Shown: positions 56,352 to 64,000 of the stretch, one piece after another
Layout: every line of letters begins with the position of its first letter
How positions within the stretch are numbered: position 1 is the stretch's first letter
NCBI GenBank assembly: GCA_934623575.1
Contig: CAKTVL010000001.1
Location: 62,001-126,000, forward strand
Origin: an uncultured Oscillospiraceae bacterium
GTDB taxonomy: Bacteria > Bacillota > Clostridia > Oscillospirales > Oscillospiraceae
Length of the DNA stretch: 64,000 nucleotides
Reading direction: 5' to 3'
The notes under the pieces: model-generated
The model's input: only the letters and a program-made list of their open reading frames with translations
Told to the model about the DNA's origin: nothing
Database searches by the model: none
Position numbers and translations under genes: made by a program

Positions 56352-56654
56352 ATGGATAATATCGCTCTGTTGATCTTAGGCATATTCATCTCCGTTATTG
56401 GAATCATGAATATGACTGGAAATATCAGCACAATACATTCCTACAACCGAAGAAAGGTCAAGGAAGAGGATGTACCGAAGTACGGGAGAGCCGTCGGCAC
56501 AGGTACACTTATCATCGGTGTATCTTTGATAGCGGCATTTGTCACAACTTTCTGGAGTGAAGAGGCAATGTCTTTCATTGTTATTCCGGCGCTCGTCATC
56601 GGCTTGGGCTTTATCTTGTATGCACAGTTCAAGTACAATAAGGGAATCTTCTAA
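56352..56654 (+). CDS. small membrane protein of the XRE cassette
   Basis: A 100-residue protein with three hydrophobic helices (IALLILGIFISVIGIM, GTLIIGVSLIAAFVTTFW, FIVIPALVIGLGFILYAQF) and a cytosolic loop HSYNRRKVKEEDVPKYGRAV resembling DUF3784-type small membrane proteins. AAGGAGGAAGCG precedes the ATG. The three-gene cassette (membrane protein, XRE, membrane protein) is of a kind common on mobile DNA; its role is unknown. Confidence 0.75.
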   Translation: MDNIALLILGIFISVIGIMNMTGNISTIHSYNRRKVKEEDVPKYGRAVGTGTLIIGVSLIAAFVTTFWSEEAMSFIVIPALVIGLGFILYAQFKYNKGIF

Positions 56655-56984
56655 CTCGTTTTTTTGAAAACCTATTGACTGGCACTTTGGGGGACAGCGT
56701 CTCCTATCATTTCTATAAGGGCTTGGGACTTTCCCAAAAATGAAAACAGGGCGTTTCGGCGGTCAGCCGGAACGCTCTGTTTTTCCGGTGTGGGTACTCA
56801 CCGGATTTGCTTGCTGCTCTACAAGGAAATCCCGGTCAACCCACGCCGTTTTTTGCAAGTGTAGCTACACTTGCTGTGCTTGCTCATCCTCTAACAATCG
56901 CATTGGCTCGAACGTTTGTTCTTGATATAATTGGAATGAGAGATTGAAAAAGCCTTAAAATCCAGCTAATTTTCATTGGCAAAT
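56655..56984. other. intergenic stretch with terminator, right border of the disturbed zone
   Basis: About 330 bases without a gene. The terminator at 56742-56786 (AAAACAGGGCGTTTCGGC pairing with GCCGGAACGCTCTGTTTT) ends the XRE cassette. The rest contains a GTGTAGCTACAC palindrome (56859-56870). G+C rises abruptly near 56980, where the truncated oxidoreductase end begins. Confidence 0.5.
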
Positions 56985-57337
56985 GGCGGCATCGCCGCCT
57001 TGATTACCTGCCTGCGCAGCAGCGCATCGGCTACAACGACGCCCTGCGCCGGACCTTCCGGGACGAGCGCGTGGCCTTCACCGCCGAGCAGGTCAAGGCC
57101 GAGACGGCCCGCTGCCTGGGCTGCGGCGCCAGCATCGTGGACCCCAACAAGTGCATCGGCTGCGGCGTCTGCACCACCAAGTGCGCCTTCGACGCCATCC
57201 ACCTGCACCGGGAGCGCCCGGAGTGCAGCACCATGTACGCCTGCGAGGACAAGATGAAGGCCATCCTGCCCTACATGGTCAAGCGGGAGATCAAGATCAA
57301 GAAGGCCGCCCGCCGGGCCAAGAAGGCGGCCAAGTGA
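56985..57337 (+). pseudogene. C-terminal remnant of an FAD-dependent, 4Fe-4S oxidoreductase
   Basis: An open frame of about 117 codons without a proper start: DYLPAQQRIGYNDALRRTFR, then DERVAFTAEQVKAETARCLG, CGASIVDPNKCIGCGVCTTK, CAFDAIHLHRERPECS. This matches the C-terminal ferredoxin-like end of glutamate-synthase-small-subunit-type or other NAD(P)/FAD oxidoreductases. The flavin and NAD domains are missing, cut at about 56980. A GTG at 57071 could start an 88-residue ferredoxin-like product, but no ribosome site precedes it. It abuts hypA, so it was probably part of a hydrogenase-related operon. Confidence 0.65.
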
Positions 57338-57338
57338 T

Positions 57339-57683
57339 ATGCATGAATTAGGCATCGTGTTCCACGTCATCCGCACCGTGGAGCGTGTGGGCGCGGAGAA
57401 TGACCTGACACGCGTGGCCGGCGTCACCCTGGAGCTGGGCGAGGTCTGCGGCGCCATTCCAAAGGAGCTGACCAGCTGCTGGGACTGGGCCGTGCAGCGC
57501 TCCGACCTGCTCCGTGGCGCCCGGCTGCACATCGACACACTGAGCGCCGTGACCAAGTGCGGCGGCTGCGGCGCGGAATACCCCACGGTGGCCCATGGGC
57601 GCACCTGCCCCCACTGCGGCAGTGACGACACCTGGCTCCTGCGGGGCAATGAGATCAGCATCAAGGAGATCGAGGGTATATAA
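57339..57683 (+). CDS. hypA: hydrogenase nickel incorporation protein HypA
   Basis: A 114-residue protein. It starts MHELGIV with the nickel-binding His2-Glu3, and carries the zinc site CGGCGAEYPTVAHGRTCPHCG (two Cys-x2-Cys pairs). HypA delivers Ni to [NiFe]-hydrogenase large subunits (or urease) with HypB. Starts 2 bases after the oxidoreductase remnant and 1 base before hypB. No hydrogenase structural gene is in the window. Confidence 0.95.
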   Translation: MHELGIVFHVIRTVERVGAENDLTRVAGVTLELGEVCGAIPKELTSCWDWAVQRSDLLRGARLHIDTLSAVTKCGGCGAEYPTVAHGRTCPHCGSDDTWLLRGNEISIKEIEGI

Positions 57684-57684
57684 C

Positions 57685-58353
57685 ATGGACAAGTATAAGA
57701 TCATCGAAGTCAAGGAGAGCGTTTTCGCCGACAACGACCGCCAGGCCGCCCTGCTGCGGCAGCGGCTCCGGCAGGAGGGCACCTTCCTGCTGAACCTGAT
57801 GTCCTCCCCCGGCAGCGGCAAGACCACCACCCTGCTGCGCACCGTAGAGCGCCTGAAAAACGACCTGCGCATCGGCGTCATGGAGGCGGACATCGACTCC
57901 GACGTGGACGCCGCCGCCATGGCCGGCGCCGGTGTCCGCTCCATCCAGCTGCACACCGGCGGCATGTGCCACCTGGACGCCGACATGACCCTCCAGGGCC
58001 TGCAGGCCCTGGGCACCGCCGGGCTGGACCTGGTGGTGCTGGAAAACGTGGGCAACCTGGTCTGTCCCGCGGAGTTCGACACCGGCGCGGTGAAAAACGC
58101 CATGATCCTCTCCGTGCCGGAGGGCCACGACAAGCCCCCGAAGTACCCCCTGATCTTCACCGTCTGCGACGTGCTGCTGATCAACAAGCTCGACGTGCTG
58201 CCCTACTTCGACTTCGACATGGACAAGGTAGTGGAATACGCCCACCGCCGCAATCCAAGCCTGAAGATCTTCCCCCTCTCCGCCAAGACCGGCGAGGGCA
58301 TGGACGCCTGGTGCGATTGGCTGAAGACCCAGGTCTCCGCCTGGCAGTCCTGA
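57685..58353 (+). CDS. hypB: hydrogenase nickel incorporation GTPase HypB
   Basis: A 222-residue SIMIBI GTPase. P-loop LMSSPGSGKTTTLLRTVERL, switch region MEADIDSDVDAAAMAGAGVR, HTGGMCHLDADM with metal ligands Cys and His, VLENVGNLVCPAEFD, and NKLD base-recognition motif (INKLDVLP). The N-terminal His-rich and CxxCGC extensions of some HypB proteins are absent. It works with HypA in Ni insertion. A strong bidirectional terminator follows. Confidence 0.95.
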   Translation: MDKYKIIEVKESVFADNDRQAALLRQRLRQEGTFLLNLMSSPGSGKTTTLLRTVERLKNDLRIGVMEADIDSDVDAAAMAGAGVRSIQLHTGGMCHLDADMTLQGLQALGTAGLDLVVLENVGNLVCPAEFDTGAVKNAMILSVPEGHDKPPKYPLIFTVCDVLLINKLDVLPYFDFDMDKVVEYAHRRNPSLKIFPLSAKTGEGMDAWCDWLKTQVSAWQS

Positions 58354-58365
58354 CCGCTCTTTTGC

Positions 58366-58406
58366 AAAAAAATATCCCCCGACCGTCGTCGGGGGATATT
58401 TTTTTA
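58366..58406. terminator. bidirectional terminator between hypB and the aminopeptidase
   Basis: AAAAAAATATCCCCCGAC-CGTC-GTCGGGGGATATTTTTTT, near perfect. Confidence 0.9.
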
Positions 58407-60170
58407 CGCGATCTCCGCCGTGACCTCCGCCAGCCACGCCCGCACCTCCGGCGGCAGCTGCGGCCCCACGGCTTCATACACCCGCCGGTGATAGCCGTTC
58501 AGCCACGCCTTCTCCTCCGCCGTCAGCAGCGACGCGTCCAGCGCGTCCCGGTCAAAGGGCGCCAGCGTCAGCACCTCGAAGCGCAGGAAGCCCTCCCGCG
58601 CCGCCGGCTGCACCAGCAGCAAATTCTCGTGCCGTATGCCGAAGGCCCCGGCCTCGTAATACCCCGGCTCGTCGGAGATCACCATCCCCGCCTCCAGCGC
58701 CGGATGGGCCGCGCCCTCCGTGATGCGCCAGCGGAACGCCGGCGGTGACTCATGCACGCTGAGCACGCACCCCACGCCATGGCCGGTGCCGTGGTCGTAG
58801 TCCAGGCTCTCCCTCCACAGGGGCACCCGGGCCAGCGCGTCCAGATTCTCCCCCGCTGTCCCCCGGGGGAACTGCGCCATGGCCAGCTGAATGTGCCCCT
58901 TCAGCACCAGCGTGGCCATCCGCCGCTCCGCCGCCGTGATCTCCCCCAGCGCCACCGTCCGGGTCACGTCCGTGGTGCCGCGGCGGTAGTGCCCGCCACT
59001 GTCCACCAGCAGCAGCCCCCGCCGCGCCAGCGGCACGTCCGTCTCCGCCGTGGGCGCGTAGTGCACCACCGCCCCGTGGGGGCCGTAGGCCGCGATGGTC
59101 TCAAAGCTCTCGTCCAGGAACCCCTCCTGCTCCGCCCGATACCCGTGCAGCAGCGCCGCGGCGGACAGCTCGGTGAACTCCTCCGGCCTGCGCTTGATCT
59201 CGTACAGGAACCGGCACAGCACCGCGCCGTCCCGCAGGTGTGCCTGCCGGAAGCCCTCCTGCTCCCCTGCCGACTTCACCGCCTTGCGCCGGGAGGCCGG
59301 GCTGCCCGCCTCCACCCACACCGTGTGGGCCAGGCACGCCGCGATGCGGCTGTTGGCCGTGGCGGGGTCCGCCATGACCCGCGCCCCCTCCGGCAGGCCC
59401 TCCAGCGCCGCGTAAATATCTTCATAGGGCCGCAGCGTCACCCCGTCCGCCGCCAGCGCCGCCTGTATGTCTCCGGAAAAGCTCTCCCCCTGGGCGCACA
59501 GCACCGCGCTCTCCCGCCCCAGCAGCAGAAAGCCCAAAAACACCGGCGTGTGCTCCACGTCGCCGCCCCGCAGCTCCAACGCCCAGGCCACGTCCGTCAG
59601 GTCTGTCAGCAGCAGATACGCCGCCTCCTGCTCCGCCATGTCCTGCCGCAGCAGCGTCAGCTTCTCCCGCCGGCTCACCCCGCTGTCAAAGGGCCATACC
59701 GCCGCGGCGGACAGCCCCGGCCGGTCCGTCCACACGCCCTCCGCCGGGTCGAAGTCCCCCACCAGCCGTATGTGTTTCCCCGTTAGTTTTTTCTCCAGCG
59801 TCCGGTGTAGCCGCGTGCTGACGGTCCGCCCGTCGAAGCCCAGGGCGCCGCCCTCCGGCAGCTGCTCCGCCAGCAGGGCCGACAGCACCGGCACCCCCGG
59901 CTGCCCGGCGCGCATCAGCGTGATGCCGCTGCCCGCCAGCTGCCGCTCCGCCTGCAAAAAGTACCGCCCGTCCGTCCACAGATACGCCTCCTCCCGCAGC
60001 ACCGCCAGCGTTCCCGCCGAGCCGGTGAAGCCGGAGAAGAATTCCCGTGTCTTGAAGTGCTCCCCCACATATTCCGAGGCGTGGAAGTCGTCCGTCACGA
60101 TGACGCACCCATCCAGCCCCCGCCGTTCCATATTCCGCCGCAGCGCGGCCAGTCTTTCCGTGATGTGCAT
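58404..60170 (-). CDS. Xaa-Pro aminopeptidase (M24B, three-domain type)
   Basis: A 588-residue protein like eukaryotic-type aminopeptidase P. The two N-terminal creatinase-like domains are followed by a pita-bread domain. Metal ligands are visible: Asp in LLLVDSGGHYRRGTTDVTRT (two Asp), His in DYDHGTGHGVGCVL, Glu in MVISDEPGYY and Glu in FGIRHENLLLV. It releases N-terminal residues preceding Pro in the cytoplasm. ATG 60170 follows AAAGGGTGAT; earlier in-frame Met lacks a site. A TATACT at about 60198 may be the -10, without a good -35. Confidence 0.93.
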   Translation of the reverse strand: MHITERLAALRRNMERRGLDGCVIVTDDFHASEYVGEHFKTREFFSGFTGSAGTLAVLREEAYLWTDGRYFLQAERQLAGSGITLMRAGQPGVPVLSALLAEQLPEGGALGFDGRTVSTRLHRTLEKKLTGKHIRLVGDFDPAEGVWTDRPGLSAAAVWPFDSGVSRREKLTLLRQDMAEQEAAYLLLTDLTDVAWALELRGGDVEHTPVFLGFLLLGRESAVLCAQGESFSGDIQAALAADGVTLRPYEDIYAALEGLPEGARVMADPATANSRIAACLAHTVWVEAGSPASRRKAVKSAGEQEGFRQAHLRDGAVLCRFLYEIKRRPEEFTELSAAALLHGYRAEQEGFLDESFETIAAYGPHGAVVHYAPTAETDVPLARRGLLLVDSGGHYRRGTTDVTRTVALGEITAAERRMATLVLKGHIQLAMAQFPRGTAGENLDALARVPLWRESLDYDHGTGHGVGCVLSVHESPPAFRWRITEGAAHPALEAGMVISDEPGYYEAGAFGIRHENLLLVQPAAREGFLRFEVLTLAPFDRDALDASLLTAEEKAWLNGYHRRVYEAVGPQLPPEVRAWLAEVTAEIA

Positions 60171-60317
60171 ACCGATCACCCTTTCTGTACCGCTCAGTAT
60201 ACCACACCCGCCGGGAAATTGCACCCCCAAACCGTCCCGCCCGCCTGTTTCCTTCCTGTATAACGCTGCCCGAACCTGTATACAATGATAGAAACAGCAT
60301 CAAGGAGGGAGATCCCC

Positions 60318-60854
60318 ATGCGAAACGACCGCGACCGCCGCACCTTAGAGACCGCCGGCATGTTCTTCACCCTGCTCTTCGGCAACCTGCTGCACTTTGT
60401 CTACGACTGGACCGGCCAGGCCCCCTGGAGCGCTTACATCGCCGCCGTCAACGAGTCCACCTGGGAGCACATGAAGCTGCTGGCCGTGCCCTGGCTGGCC
60501 TGGACGCTGCTGACCATCCTGGTCACCCGCTCCGCCGCGGCGGCGCTGCCCCGGGCCGTGGGCCTGCTGGCGGGCCTGCTGGCCATTCCCGCCGTGTTCT
60601 ATACCTACACCGGCATTCTGGGCAGGAGCATCGACGTGGTCAACGTCCTGCTGTTCCAGGCGGCGGTGCTGCTGGCCTGGCGCGTCAGCGCGGCGCTGCA
60701 GCGCCGCAGCGCCCTCGCCGCCCCTGTCTGGCAGGCCCTGGGCGTCGTCCTCCACCTGGCCGCGGCCGCGGCCTTCGTCCTCTGGACCGCCGCCCCGCCG
60801 GACCTGCCCCTGTTCGTGGACCCCACCAACGGCTCCCGGGGCCTGCCCCGATAG
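60318..60854 (+). CDS. DUF6512-family membrane protein
   Basis: A 178-residue protein with five or so hydrophobic helices. The conserved family region is LLFGNLLHFVYDWTGQAPWS followed by AYIAAVNESTWEHMKLLAVP, with several invariant-looking polar residues within the first two helices. Function unknown. ATG 60318 follows AAGGAGGGAG. Monocistronic with a bidirectional terminator after it. Confidence 0.8.
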   Translation: MRNDRDRRTLETAGMFFTLLFGNLLHFVYDWTGQAPWSAYIAAVNESTWEHMKLLAVPWLAWTLLTILVTRSAAAALPRAVGLLAGLLAIPAVFYTYTGILGRSIDVVNVLLFQAAVLLAWRVSAALQRRSALAAPVWQALGVVLHLAAAAAFVLWTAAPPDLPLFVDPTNGSRGLPR

Positions 60855-60857
60855 CGC

Positions 60858-60890
60858 GCAAAAAACGCACCCCTTCGGGTGCGTTTTTTG
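60858..60890. terminator. bidirectional terminator between the DUF6512 and lipoprotein genes
   Basis: AAAAAACGCACC-CCTTC-GGGTGCGTTTTTT. Confidence 0.9.
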
Positions 60891-60911
60891 CGTATATGCG
60901 CCGCAGTGCCC

Positions 60912-62783
60912 TTACAGCAGCCGCTCCCACCGGGGCGTCCCCCACCCCGTGGTGCCAAAGCTCTTCCGCACCCGGTCGCACATCCACTGCAGCTTCTGCC
61001 GGATATGGGGCGACCGGATCAGCTGCGCCGCATCGTCGTCGTGGGCCATGAAAAACTCCATGATCCGCGCCCGGTCCTCCGTGGCGGCCACGCAGCCGTA
61101 GTTGTCCACAAAGTACACGTCCTCAATGGGCACGGTGTACAGGATGCCCGCCTGCGCCGGGTCCTGCAGGGTGCCGTCGCCGGAGTACAGGAAGCCCTCC
61201 GGGTTCAGCGCCTGCCACGCGTCCCAGTCGAAGGCCATATAGTCCTGCGACAGGATGTGGTTCTCCGTGGCGTGCCAGATCTCGTGGCAGGTGATGCTGT
61301 CCATGTCGATGGTGTTGCACACGTCCAGGGCGATGTACTGCCACCCCGCCCCCTCGTAGGTGCAGCCCACCACGCCGTAGTCGCTCTCTATGGCCGCCAC
61401 CAGCAGGAACAGCAGCCCGCCATCGCCGGCGCTGTTGCGGAACTGGGCCGGAAAGCCCTCGGGATACAGGCGCAGGCTGCGGCGCAGGGACTCCAGCCCC
61501 CGCTGCACCCCGGCCAGCTCCTCGTCGGCGGACAGCGTGTCCGTCAGCGTGATGGCGCGGTCGCACAGGGCCGCCGCCTCCCGGCACTGGGAGGACAGCA
61601 AAATGCGCACGCCGTACTGCCGCTCCAGCTCATCCGCCTGCTGCCGGGCCTCCTGCAGATTTTCCGCCACCGGCAGCCCCGCCGCCGTGTCCCAGTAGAA
61701 CTGCGCCGCCGACGTATCCACCATGACGGACATGTCCGCCGGCGCGCTCTCCGCCGCCGTCCGGAAGGCCAGCTGCGCTGGGTCCACGGCGTACAGGTGG
61801 AAGGCGCCCTCCTGGTACACCGCGCCCACCAGCAGCCCCGTCTCCTTCAGCCAGCAGCAGGAGTACATCTCCCCGCCGATGCCGCTGTCCGTCAGCGCCC
61901 AGCTCTCGATATTCTCCCCGGCCCTGTACAGCACCGACCGCCCTGTCTCCACGCCCATCAGATAGGGCGAGCCGGGGATGGCGTACAGGTCGCCGCCGGT
62001 CTCCGAAAACATTGCCGCGTCCGCAAAGCGGAACGTGTCCCCGCCGCCGAACAGGGCGGAGTAGCCCATTTTCTCCTCGTCAAAGCGCAGCAGGCACAGC
62101 TCCTCCCCGGAGAAGCTCACCTGATACCGCTCCTTTCGCAGCAGGGTGAACTCCCCCGTGGCCGGGTCGAAAATGGCCGTGCCGCACTGGCTGCCGTAGG
62201 GGGACAGCAGAAACAGCGCCGCCATCCGCCCGCTCTCCGCGTCGTATGCCGTCAGTTCCAAAAACCGCAGCTCCGGAGACAGGGCCACCGGCTCCGCCGC
62301 GCCTCCGGCGACGGCCTGCCGCAGCAGCACGCCGTCCCGCAGGAAGTAGTACGCCGCCCCGTCATAGGAGAACCAGCCGTCCACGTTCTCCGCCGTCAGC
62401 GTCCCCTCCTCCGCCAGCGCACCGTCCAAAAGCTTCCAGGTATTGCTCTCCCGGTCACACAGGGCAAAGCCCCCGTCGGCGAAGGACTGCTCCTTCAGGT
62501 CCCACACGCCCTCCAGCGTGACCTCCCGTGCCAGCGCGTCCCTTTCCGCGTCCAGCAGCTGCACGGTGGTGCGTCCCTGCTCATAGTCCGCCCACACCAG
62601 CAGCACCCGGCCGTCTCCGGCGGAGCGCAGCGCGGACAGCGCCTCCGGCCGGACGCACTGCAGCTGCCGCACCGCCTCCCGCTGTCCCGGCGCGGCGCAC
62701 CCCGCCAGCAGCGCTATAAGGCACACCGCCGCCAGCAGCGCCGCCGTGATCCTTCCTCCTATGCTTCTATTTCTCATTGCCAT
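60912..62783 (-). CDS. lipoprotein with zinc-peptidase-like HEIWH motif
   Basis: A 623-residue protein. Signal MAMRNRSIGGRITAALLAAV ends in a lipobox LLAGC (Cys about 28). Residues 40-400 look like a beta-propeller-type repeat region (VLLVWADYEQGRTTVQLLDA, repeated LYAI/FLRDGV strands). The C-terminal ~220 residues contain DMDSITCHEIWHATENHI, an His-Glu-x-x-His zinc-peptidase signature, with later Glu and Asp candidates. Function unknown; a surface metallopeptidase or a binding protein with such a fold is plausible. ATG 62783 follows AAGGGGGGC. The promoter/operator upstream closely resembles that of the TetR gene at 2.1 kb. Confidence 0.75.
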   Translation of the reverse strand: MAMRNRSIGGRITAALLAAVCLIALLAGCAAPGQREAVRQLQCVRPEALSALRSAGDGRVLLVWADYEQGRTTVQLLDAERDALAREVTLEGVWDLKEQSFADGGFALCDRESNTWKLLDGALAEEGTLTAENVDGWFSYDGAAYYFLRDGVLLRQAVAGGAAEPVALSPELRFLELTAYDAESGRMAALFLLSPYGSQCGTAIFDPATGEFTLLRKERYQVSFSGEELCLLRFDEEKMGYSALFGGGDTFRFADAAMFSETGGDLYAIPGSPYLMGVETGRSVLYRAGENIESWALTDSGIGGEMYSCCWLKETGLLVGAVYQEGAFHLYAVDPAQLAFRTAAESAPADMSVMVDTSAAQFYWDTAAGLPVAENLQEARQQADELERQYGVRILLSSQCREAAALCDRAITLTDTLSADEELAGVQRGLESLRRSLRLYPEGFPAQFRNSAGDGGLLFLLVAAIESDYGVVGCTYEGAGWQYIALDVCNTIDMDSITCHEIWHATENHILSQDYMAFDWDAWQALNPEGFLYSGDGTLQDPAQAGILYTVPIEDVYFVDNYGCVAATEDRARIMEFFMAHDDDAAQLIRSPHIRQKLQWMCDRVRKSFGTTGWGTPRWERLL

Positions 62784-62798
62784 CCGGCAGCCCCCCTT

Positions 62799-62836
62799 AA
62801 TATACATCGCGCAATGCACATCGCGCGGTGTATATT
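62799..62836. promoter_or_regulatory. operator palindrome, candidate TetR site
   Basis: AATATACATCGCGC (62799-62812) and GCGCGGTGTATATT (62823-62836) form a 14-base inverted repeat with one mismatch around AATGCACATC. The central AATGCACATC-NN-GCG is also present in the TetR promoter at 2.2 kb. Confidence 0.65.
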
Positions 62837-62861
62837 CTACCACGCCTTTCCCTTTTGTCAA
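62834..62861 (-). promoter_or_regulatory. promoter of the HEIWH lipoprotein gene
   Basis: Minus strand: TTGACA (62861-62856), 16 bases, TAGAAT (62839-62834). The GGGGGTTGACAAA start and 16-base spacing are identical to the TetR promoter. Confidence 0.7.
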
Positions 62862-63031
62862 CCCCCGCCGGGAAAAATATCCCTCCCCCGCCGCGGGCCG
62901 CCGTTCTCCCGGCTTTCTTCGCCGTTCCGCCCCGTTCTGCGCTGCCGTCCGCGGAAATTCGCGCTGGCCTTCTGGCGAAAATGTGGTATACTGTATACTG
63001 AATGATCGTTTTTCAAGGGAGGGCCCCCGCC

Positions 63032-64000
63032 ATGCACAAATACACCGTCAGTCACGATGCACTGTTCCAATACCGGGGCCTTCCGCCCGTCGGGCTGACC
63101 GTTTCCATGGCCCTGCAGCACCTGGTCTCCATGATCGTGGGCTGCGTCACCCCCGCCATCATCATCGCCAACGCCGTGGGCCTGCCCCATGACCAGCGCG
63201 TCCTGCTGATCCAGGCGTCGCTGGTCATGTCCGCCGTCACCACCCTGCTGCAGCTGTTCCCCATCGCCGGGCGCTTCGGCGCGGGACTGCCGGTGATCTT
63301 CGGCGTCAGCTTCGCCTATCTGCCCAGCATGCTGGCCATCGCCGCCGGCAGCGGCGGCCTGGGCGCCGTGGCCGGCGCCATGCTGGTGGGCGGTGCGGTG
63401 GCCGCGGTGGTGGGCCTTTTCATCAAGCCCATCCGCCGCCTGTTCCCGCCGGTGATCACCGGCACGGTGGTGTTCACCATCGGCCTCTCCCTCTACCCCA
63501 CCGCCATCAACTATATGGCCGGCGGCAGCGGCAACACCTACCAGTCCGTGGTGGTGGAGAAGGGCCTCTCCCCGGCGCTGGTCTACGGCTCCTGGCAGAA
63601 CTGGGCCATCGCCGCCTTCACGCTGACCGTGGTGCTGCTGCTGAGCAACCACGGCCGCGGCATCTGCAAACTGGCCTCCATCCTGCTGGGCATCCTGGCG
63701 GGCTACGCCGTGGCCTTCGCCTGCGGCATGGTAGACCTCTCCGGCATCGCCGGCGCCGCCTGGTTCTCCCTGCCCCACTTCCTGCCCTTCGGCATCTCCT
63801 TCGAGCCCTCCGCCTGCATCGCCCTGGGACTGCTCTTCGCCATCAACTCCATCCAGGCCATCGGCGACCTGACCGCCACCACCGTGGGCGGCATGGACCG
63901 CGAGCCCACCGACCGGGAGCTGCAGGGCGGCATCGTGGCCTACGGCGTGTCCAACATCCTCACGGCGCTGCTGGGCGGCCTGCCCACCGCCACCTACTCC
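63032..64000 (+). CDS. NCS2-family nucleobase (xanthine/uracil) permease, 3' end outside window
   Basis: The first 323 codons of a membrane transporter. NCS2 markers: FQYRGLPPVGLTVSMALQHL, VSMIVGCVTPAIIIANAVGL, a Gln-His pair in helix 1, LPVIFGVSFAYLPSMLAIAA, and FAINSIQAIGDLTATTVGGM with the conserved Glu replaced by Gln/Asp positions, followed by DRELQGGIVAYGVSNILTAL and LGGLPTATYS. The wording is closest to xanthine/purine permeases. ATG 63032 follows AAGGGAGGG. Two overlapping TATACT boxes (62986-63000) may supply the -10. No purine riboswitch is visible. Confidence 0.88.
   Translation, partial: MHKYTVSHDALFQYRGLPPVGLTVSMALQHLVSMIVGCVTPAIIIANAVGLPHDQRVLLIQASLVMSAVTTLLQLFPIAGRFGAGLPVIFGVSFAYLPSMLAIAAGSGGLGAVAGAMLVGGAVAAVVGLFIKPIRRLFPPVITGTVVFTIGLSLYPTAINYMAGGSGNTYQSVVVEKGLSPALVYGSWQNWAIAAFTLTVVLLLSNHGRGICKLASILLGILAGYAVAFACGMVDLSGIAGAAWFSLPHFLPFGISFEPSACIALGLLFAINSIQAIGDLTATTVGGMDREPTDRELQGGIVAYGVSNILTALLGGLPTATYS

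Noticed and set aside
62872..63031. Purine riboswitch ahead of the nucleobase permease
   Set aside because: The conserved purine aptamer core and loop-loop sequences are not present in the 150 bases upstream.

Overview
The window reads as a chromosomal segment of a G+C-rich, spore-forming-lineage Clostridium relative, most likely Oscillospirales/Oscillospiraceae (Bacillota). The basis is Spo0A with 0A boxes, strong AGGAGG-type ribosome sites, sigma-A promoters (TTGACA-17-TATAAT), an FMN riboswitch on ribU, and Gram-positive families such as TelA/XpaC and DUF6512. The species is inference. All calls come from reading the sequence; no database search was run.

Layout. 1-3.8 kb: end of an unknown gene, a TetR/membrane protein/lipoprotein operon, FMN-riboswitch ribU and a SLOG-type protein. 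4.0-10.4 kb: the F1Fo ATP synthase operon atpBEF-[delta/alpha fusion]-GDC, transcribed leftward. It has no separate delta gene; instead a delta C-terminal domain is fused to the front of alpha. The c subunit carries a signal-peptide-like extension. 10.5-14.4 kb: an OMP-decarboxylase-like pseudoenzyme, a phosphatase-acetyltransferase fusion and YgiQ. 14.5-21.4 kb: tRNA-Ser, then a signalling operon (solute-binding lipoprotein, hybrid histidine kinase, and REC-GGDEF-EAL-REC-GGDEF). 21.6-24.8 kb: a Zn/Cd-type P-ATPase and metallochaperone, divergent from an ArsR-AraC fusion regulator across a shared operator. 25-29.2 kb: polA-rimI-tsaD, followed by tRNA-Thr.

29.8-42.4 kb is accessory DNA with less G+C-biased codons. 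It begins with a remnant field: tRNA-Thr 3'-end duplication, a truncated zinc-ribbon protein and two pieces of a large serine recombinase. A 2-keto-3-deoxy-sugar-acid island follows: kdgK and eda, a FadR-type GntR regulator, and a divergent operon with a DapA-family lyase, a complete TctCBA transporter, an HpaI-type aldolase, a YhcH protein and a decayed FGGY kinase. An XRE regulator and an unknown gene fragment close the region.

42.6-54.2 kb is core-like again: spo0A, asnS, two tandem paralogous surface proteins, an acyltransferase-like protein with an acyl-CoA ligase, a YheO-type regulator, and an XpaC-TelA-TPM operon. 54.2-57 kb is a second disturbed zone, with a frameshifted GntR gene, an XRE/small membrane protein cassette and a 5'-truncated oxidoreductase end. 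57.3-64 kb carries hypA-hypB, an M24 aminopeptidase, a DUF6512 membrane protein, a lipoprotein with a zinc-peptidase-like motif, and the start of an NCS2 nucleobase permease.

The observations I rate most highly are the delta/alpha ATP synthase fusion, two near-homologous promoter/operator regions about 60 kb apart that suggest a small TetR regulon, the ArsR-AraC fusion with overlapping divergent promoters, and the pseudoenzyme-like PyrF and E2-type proteins.
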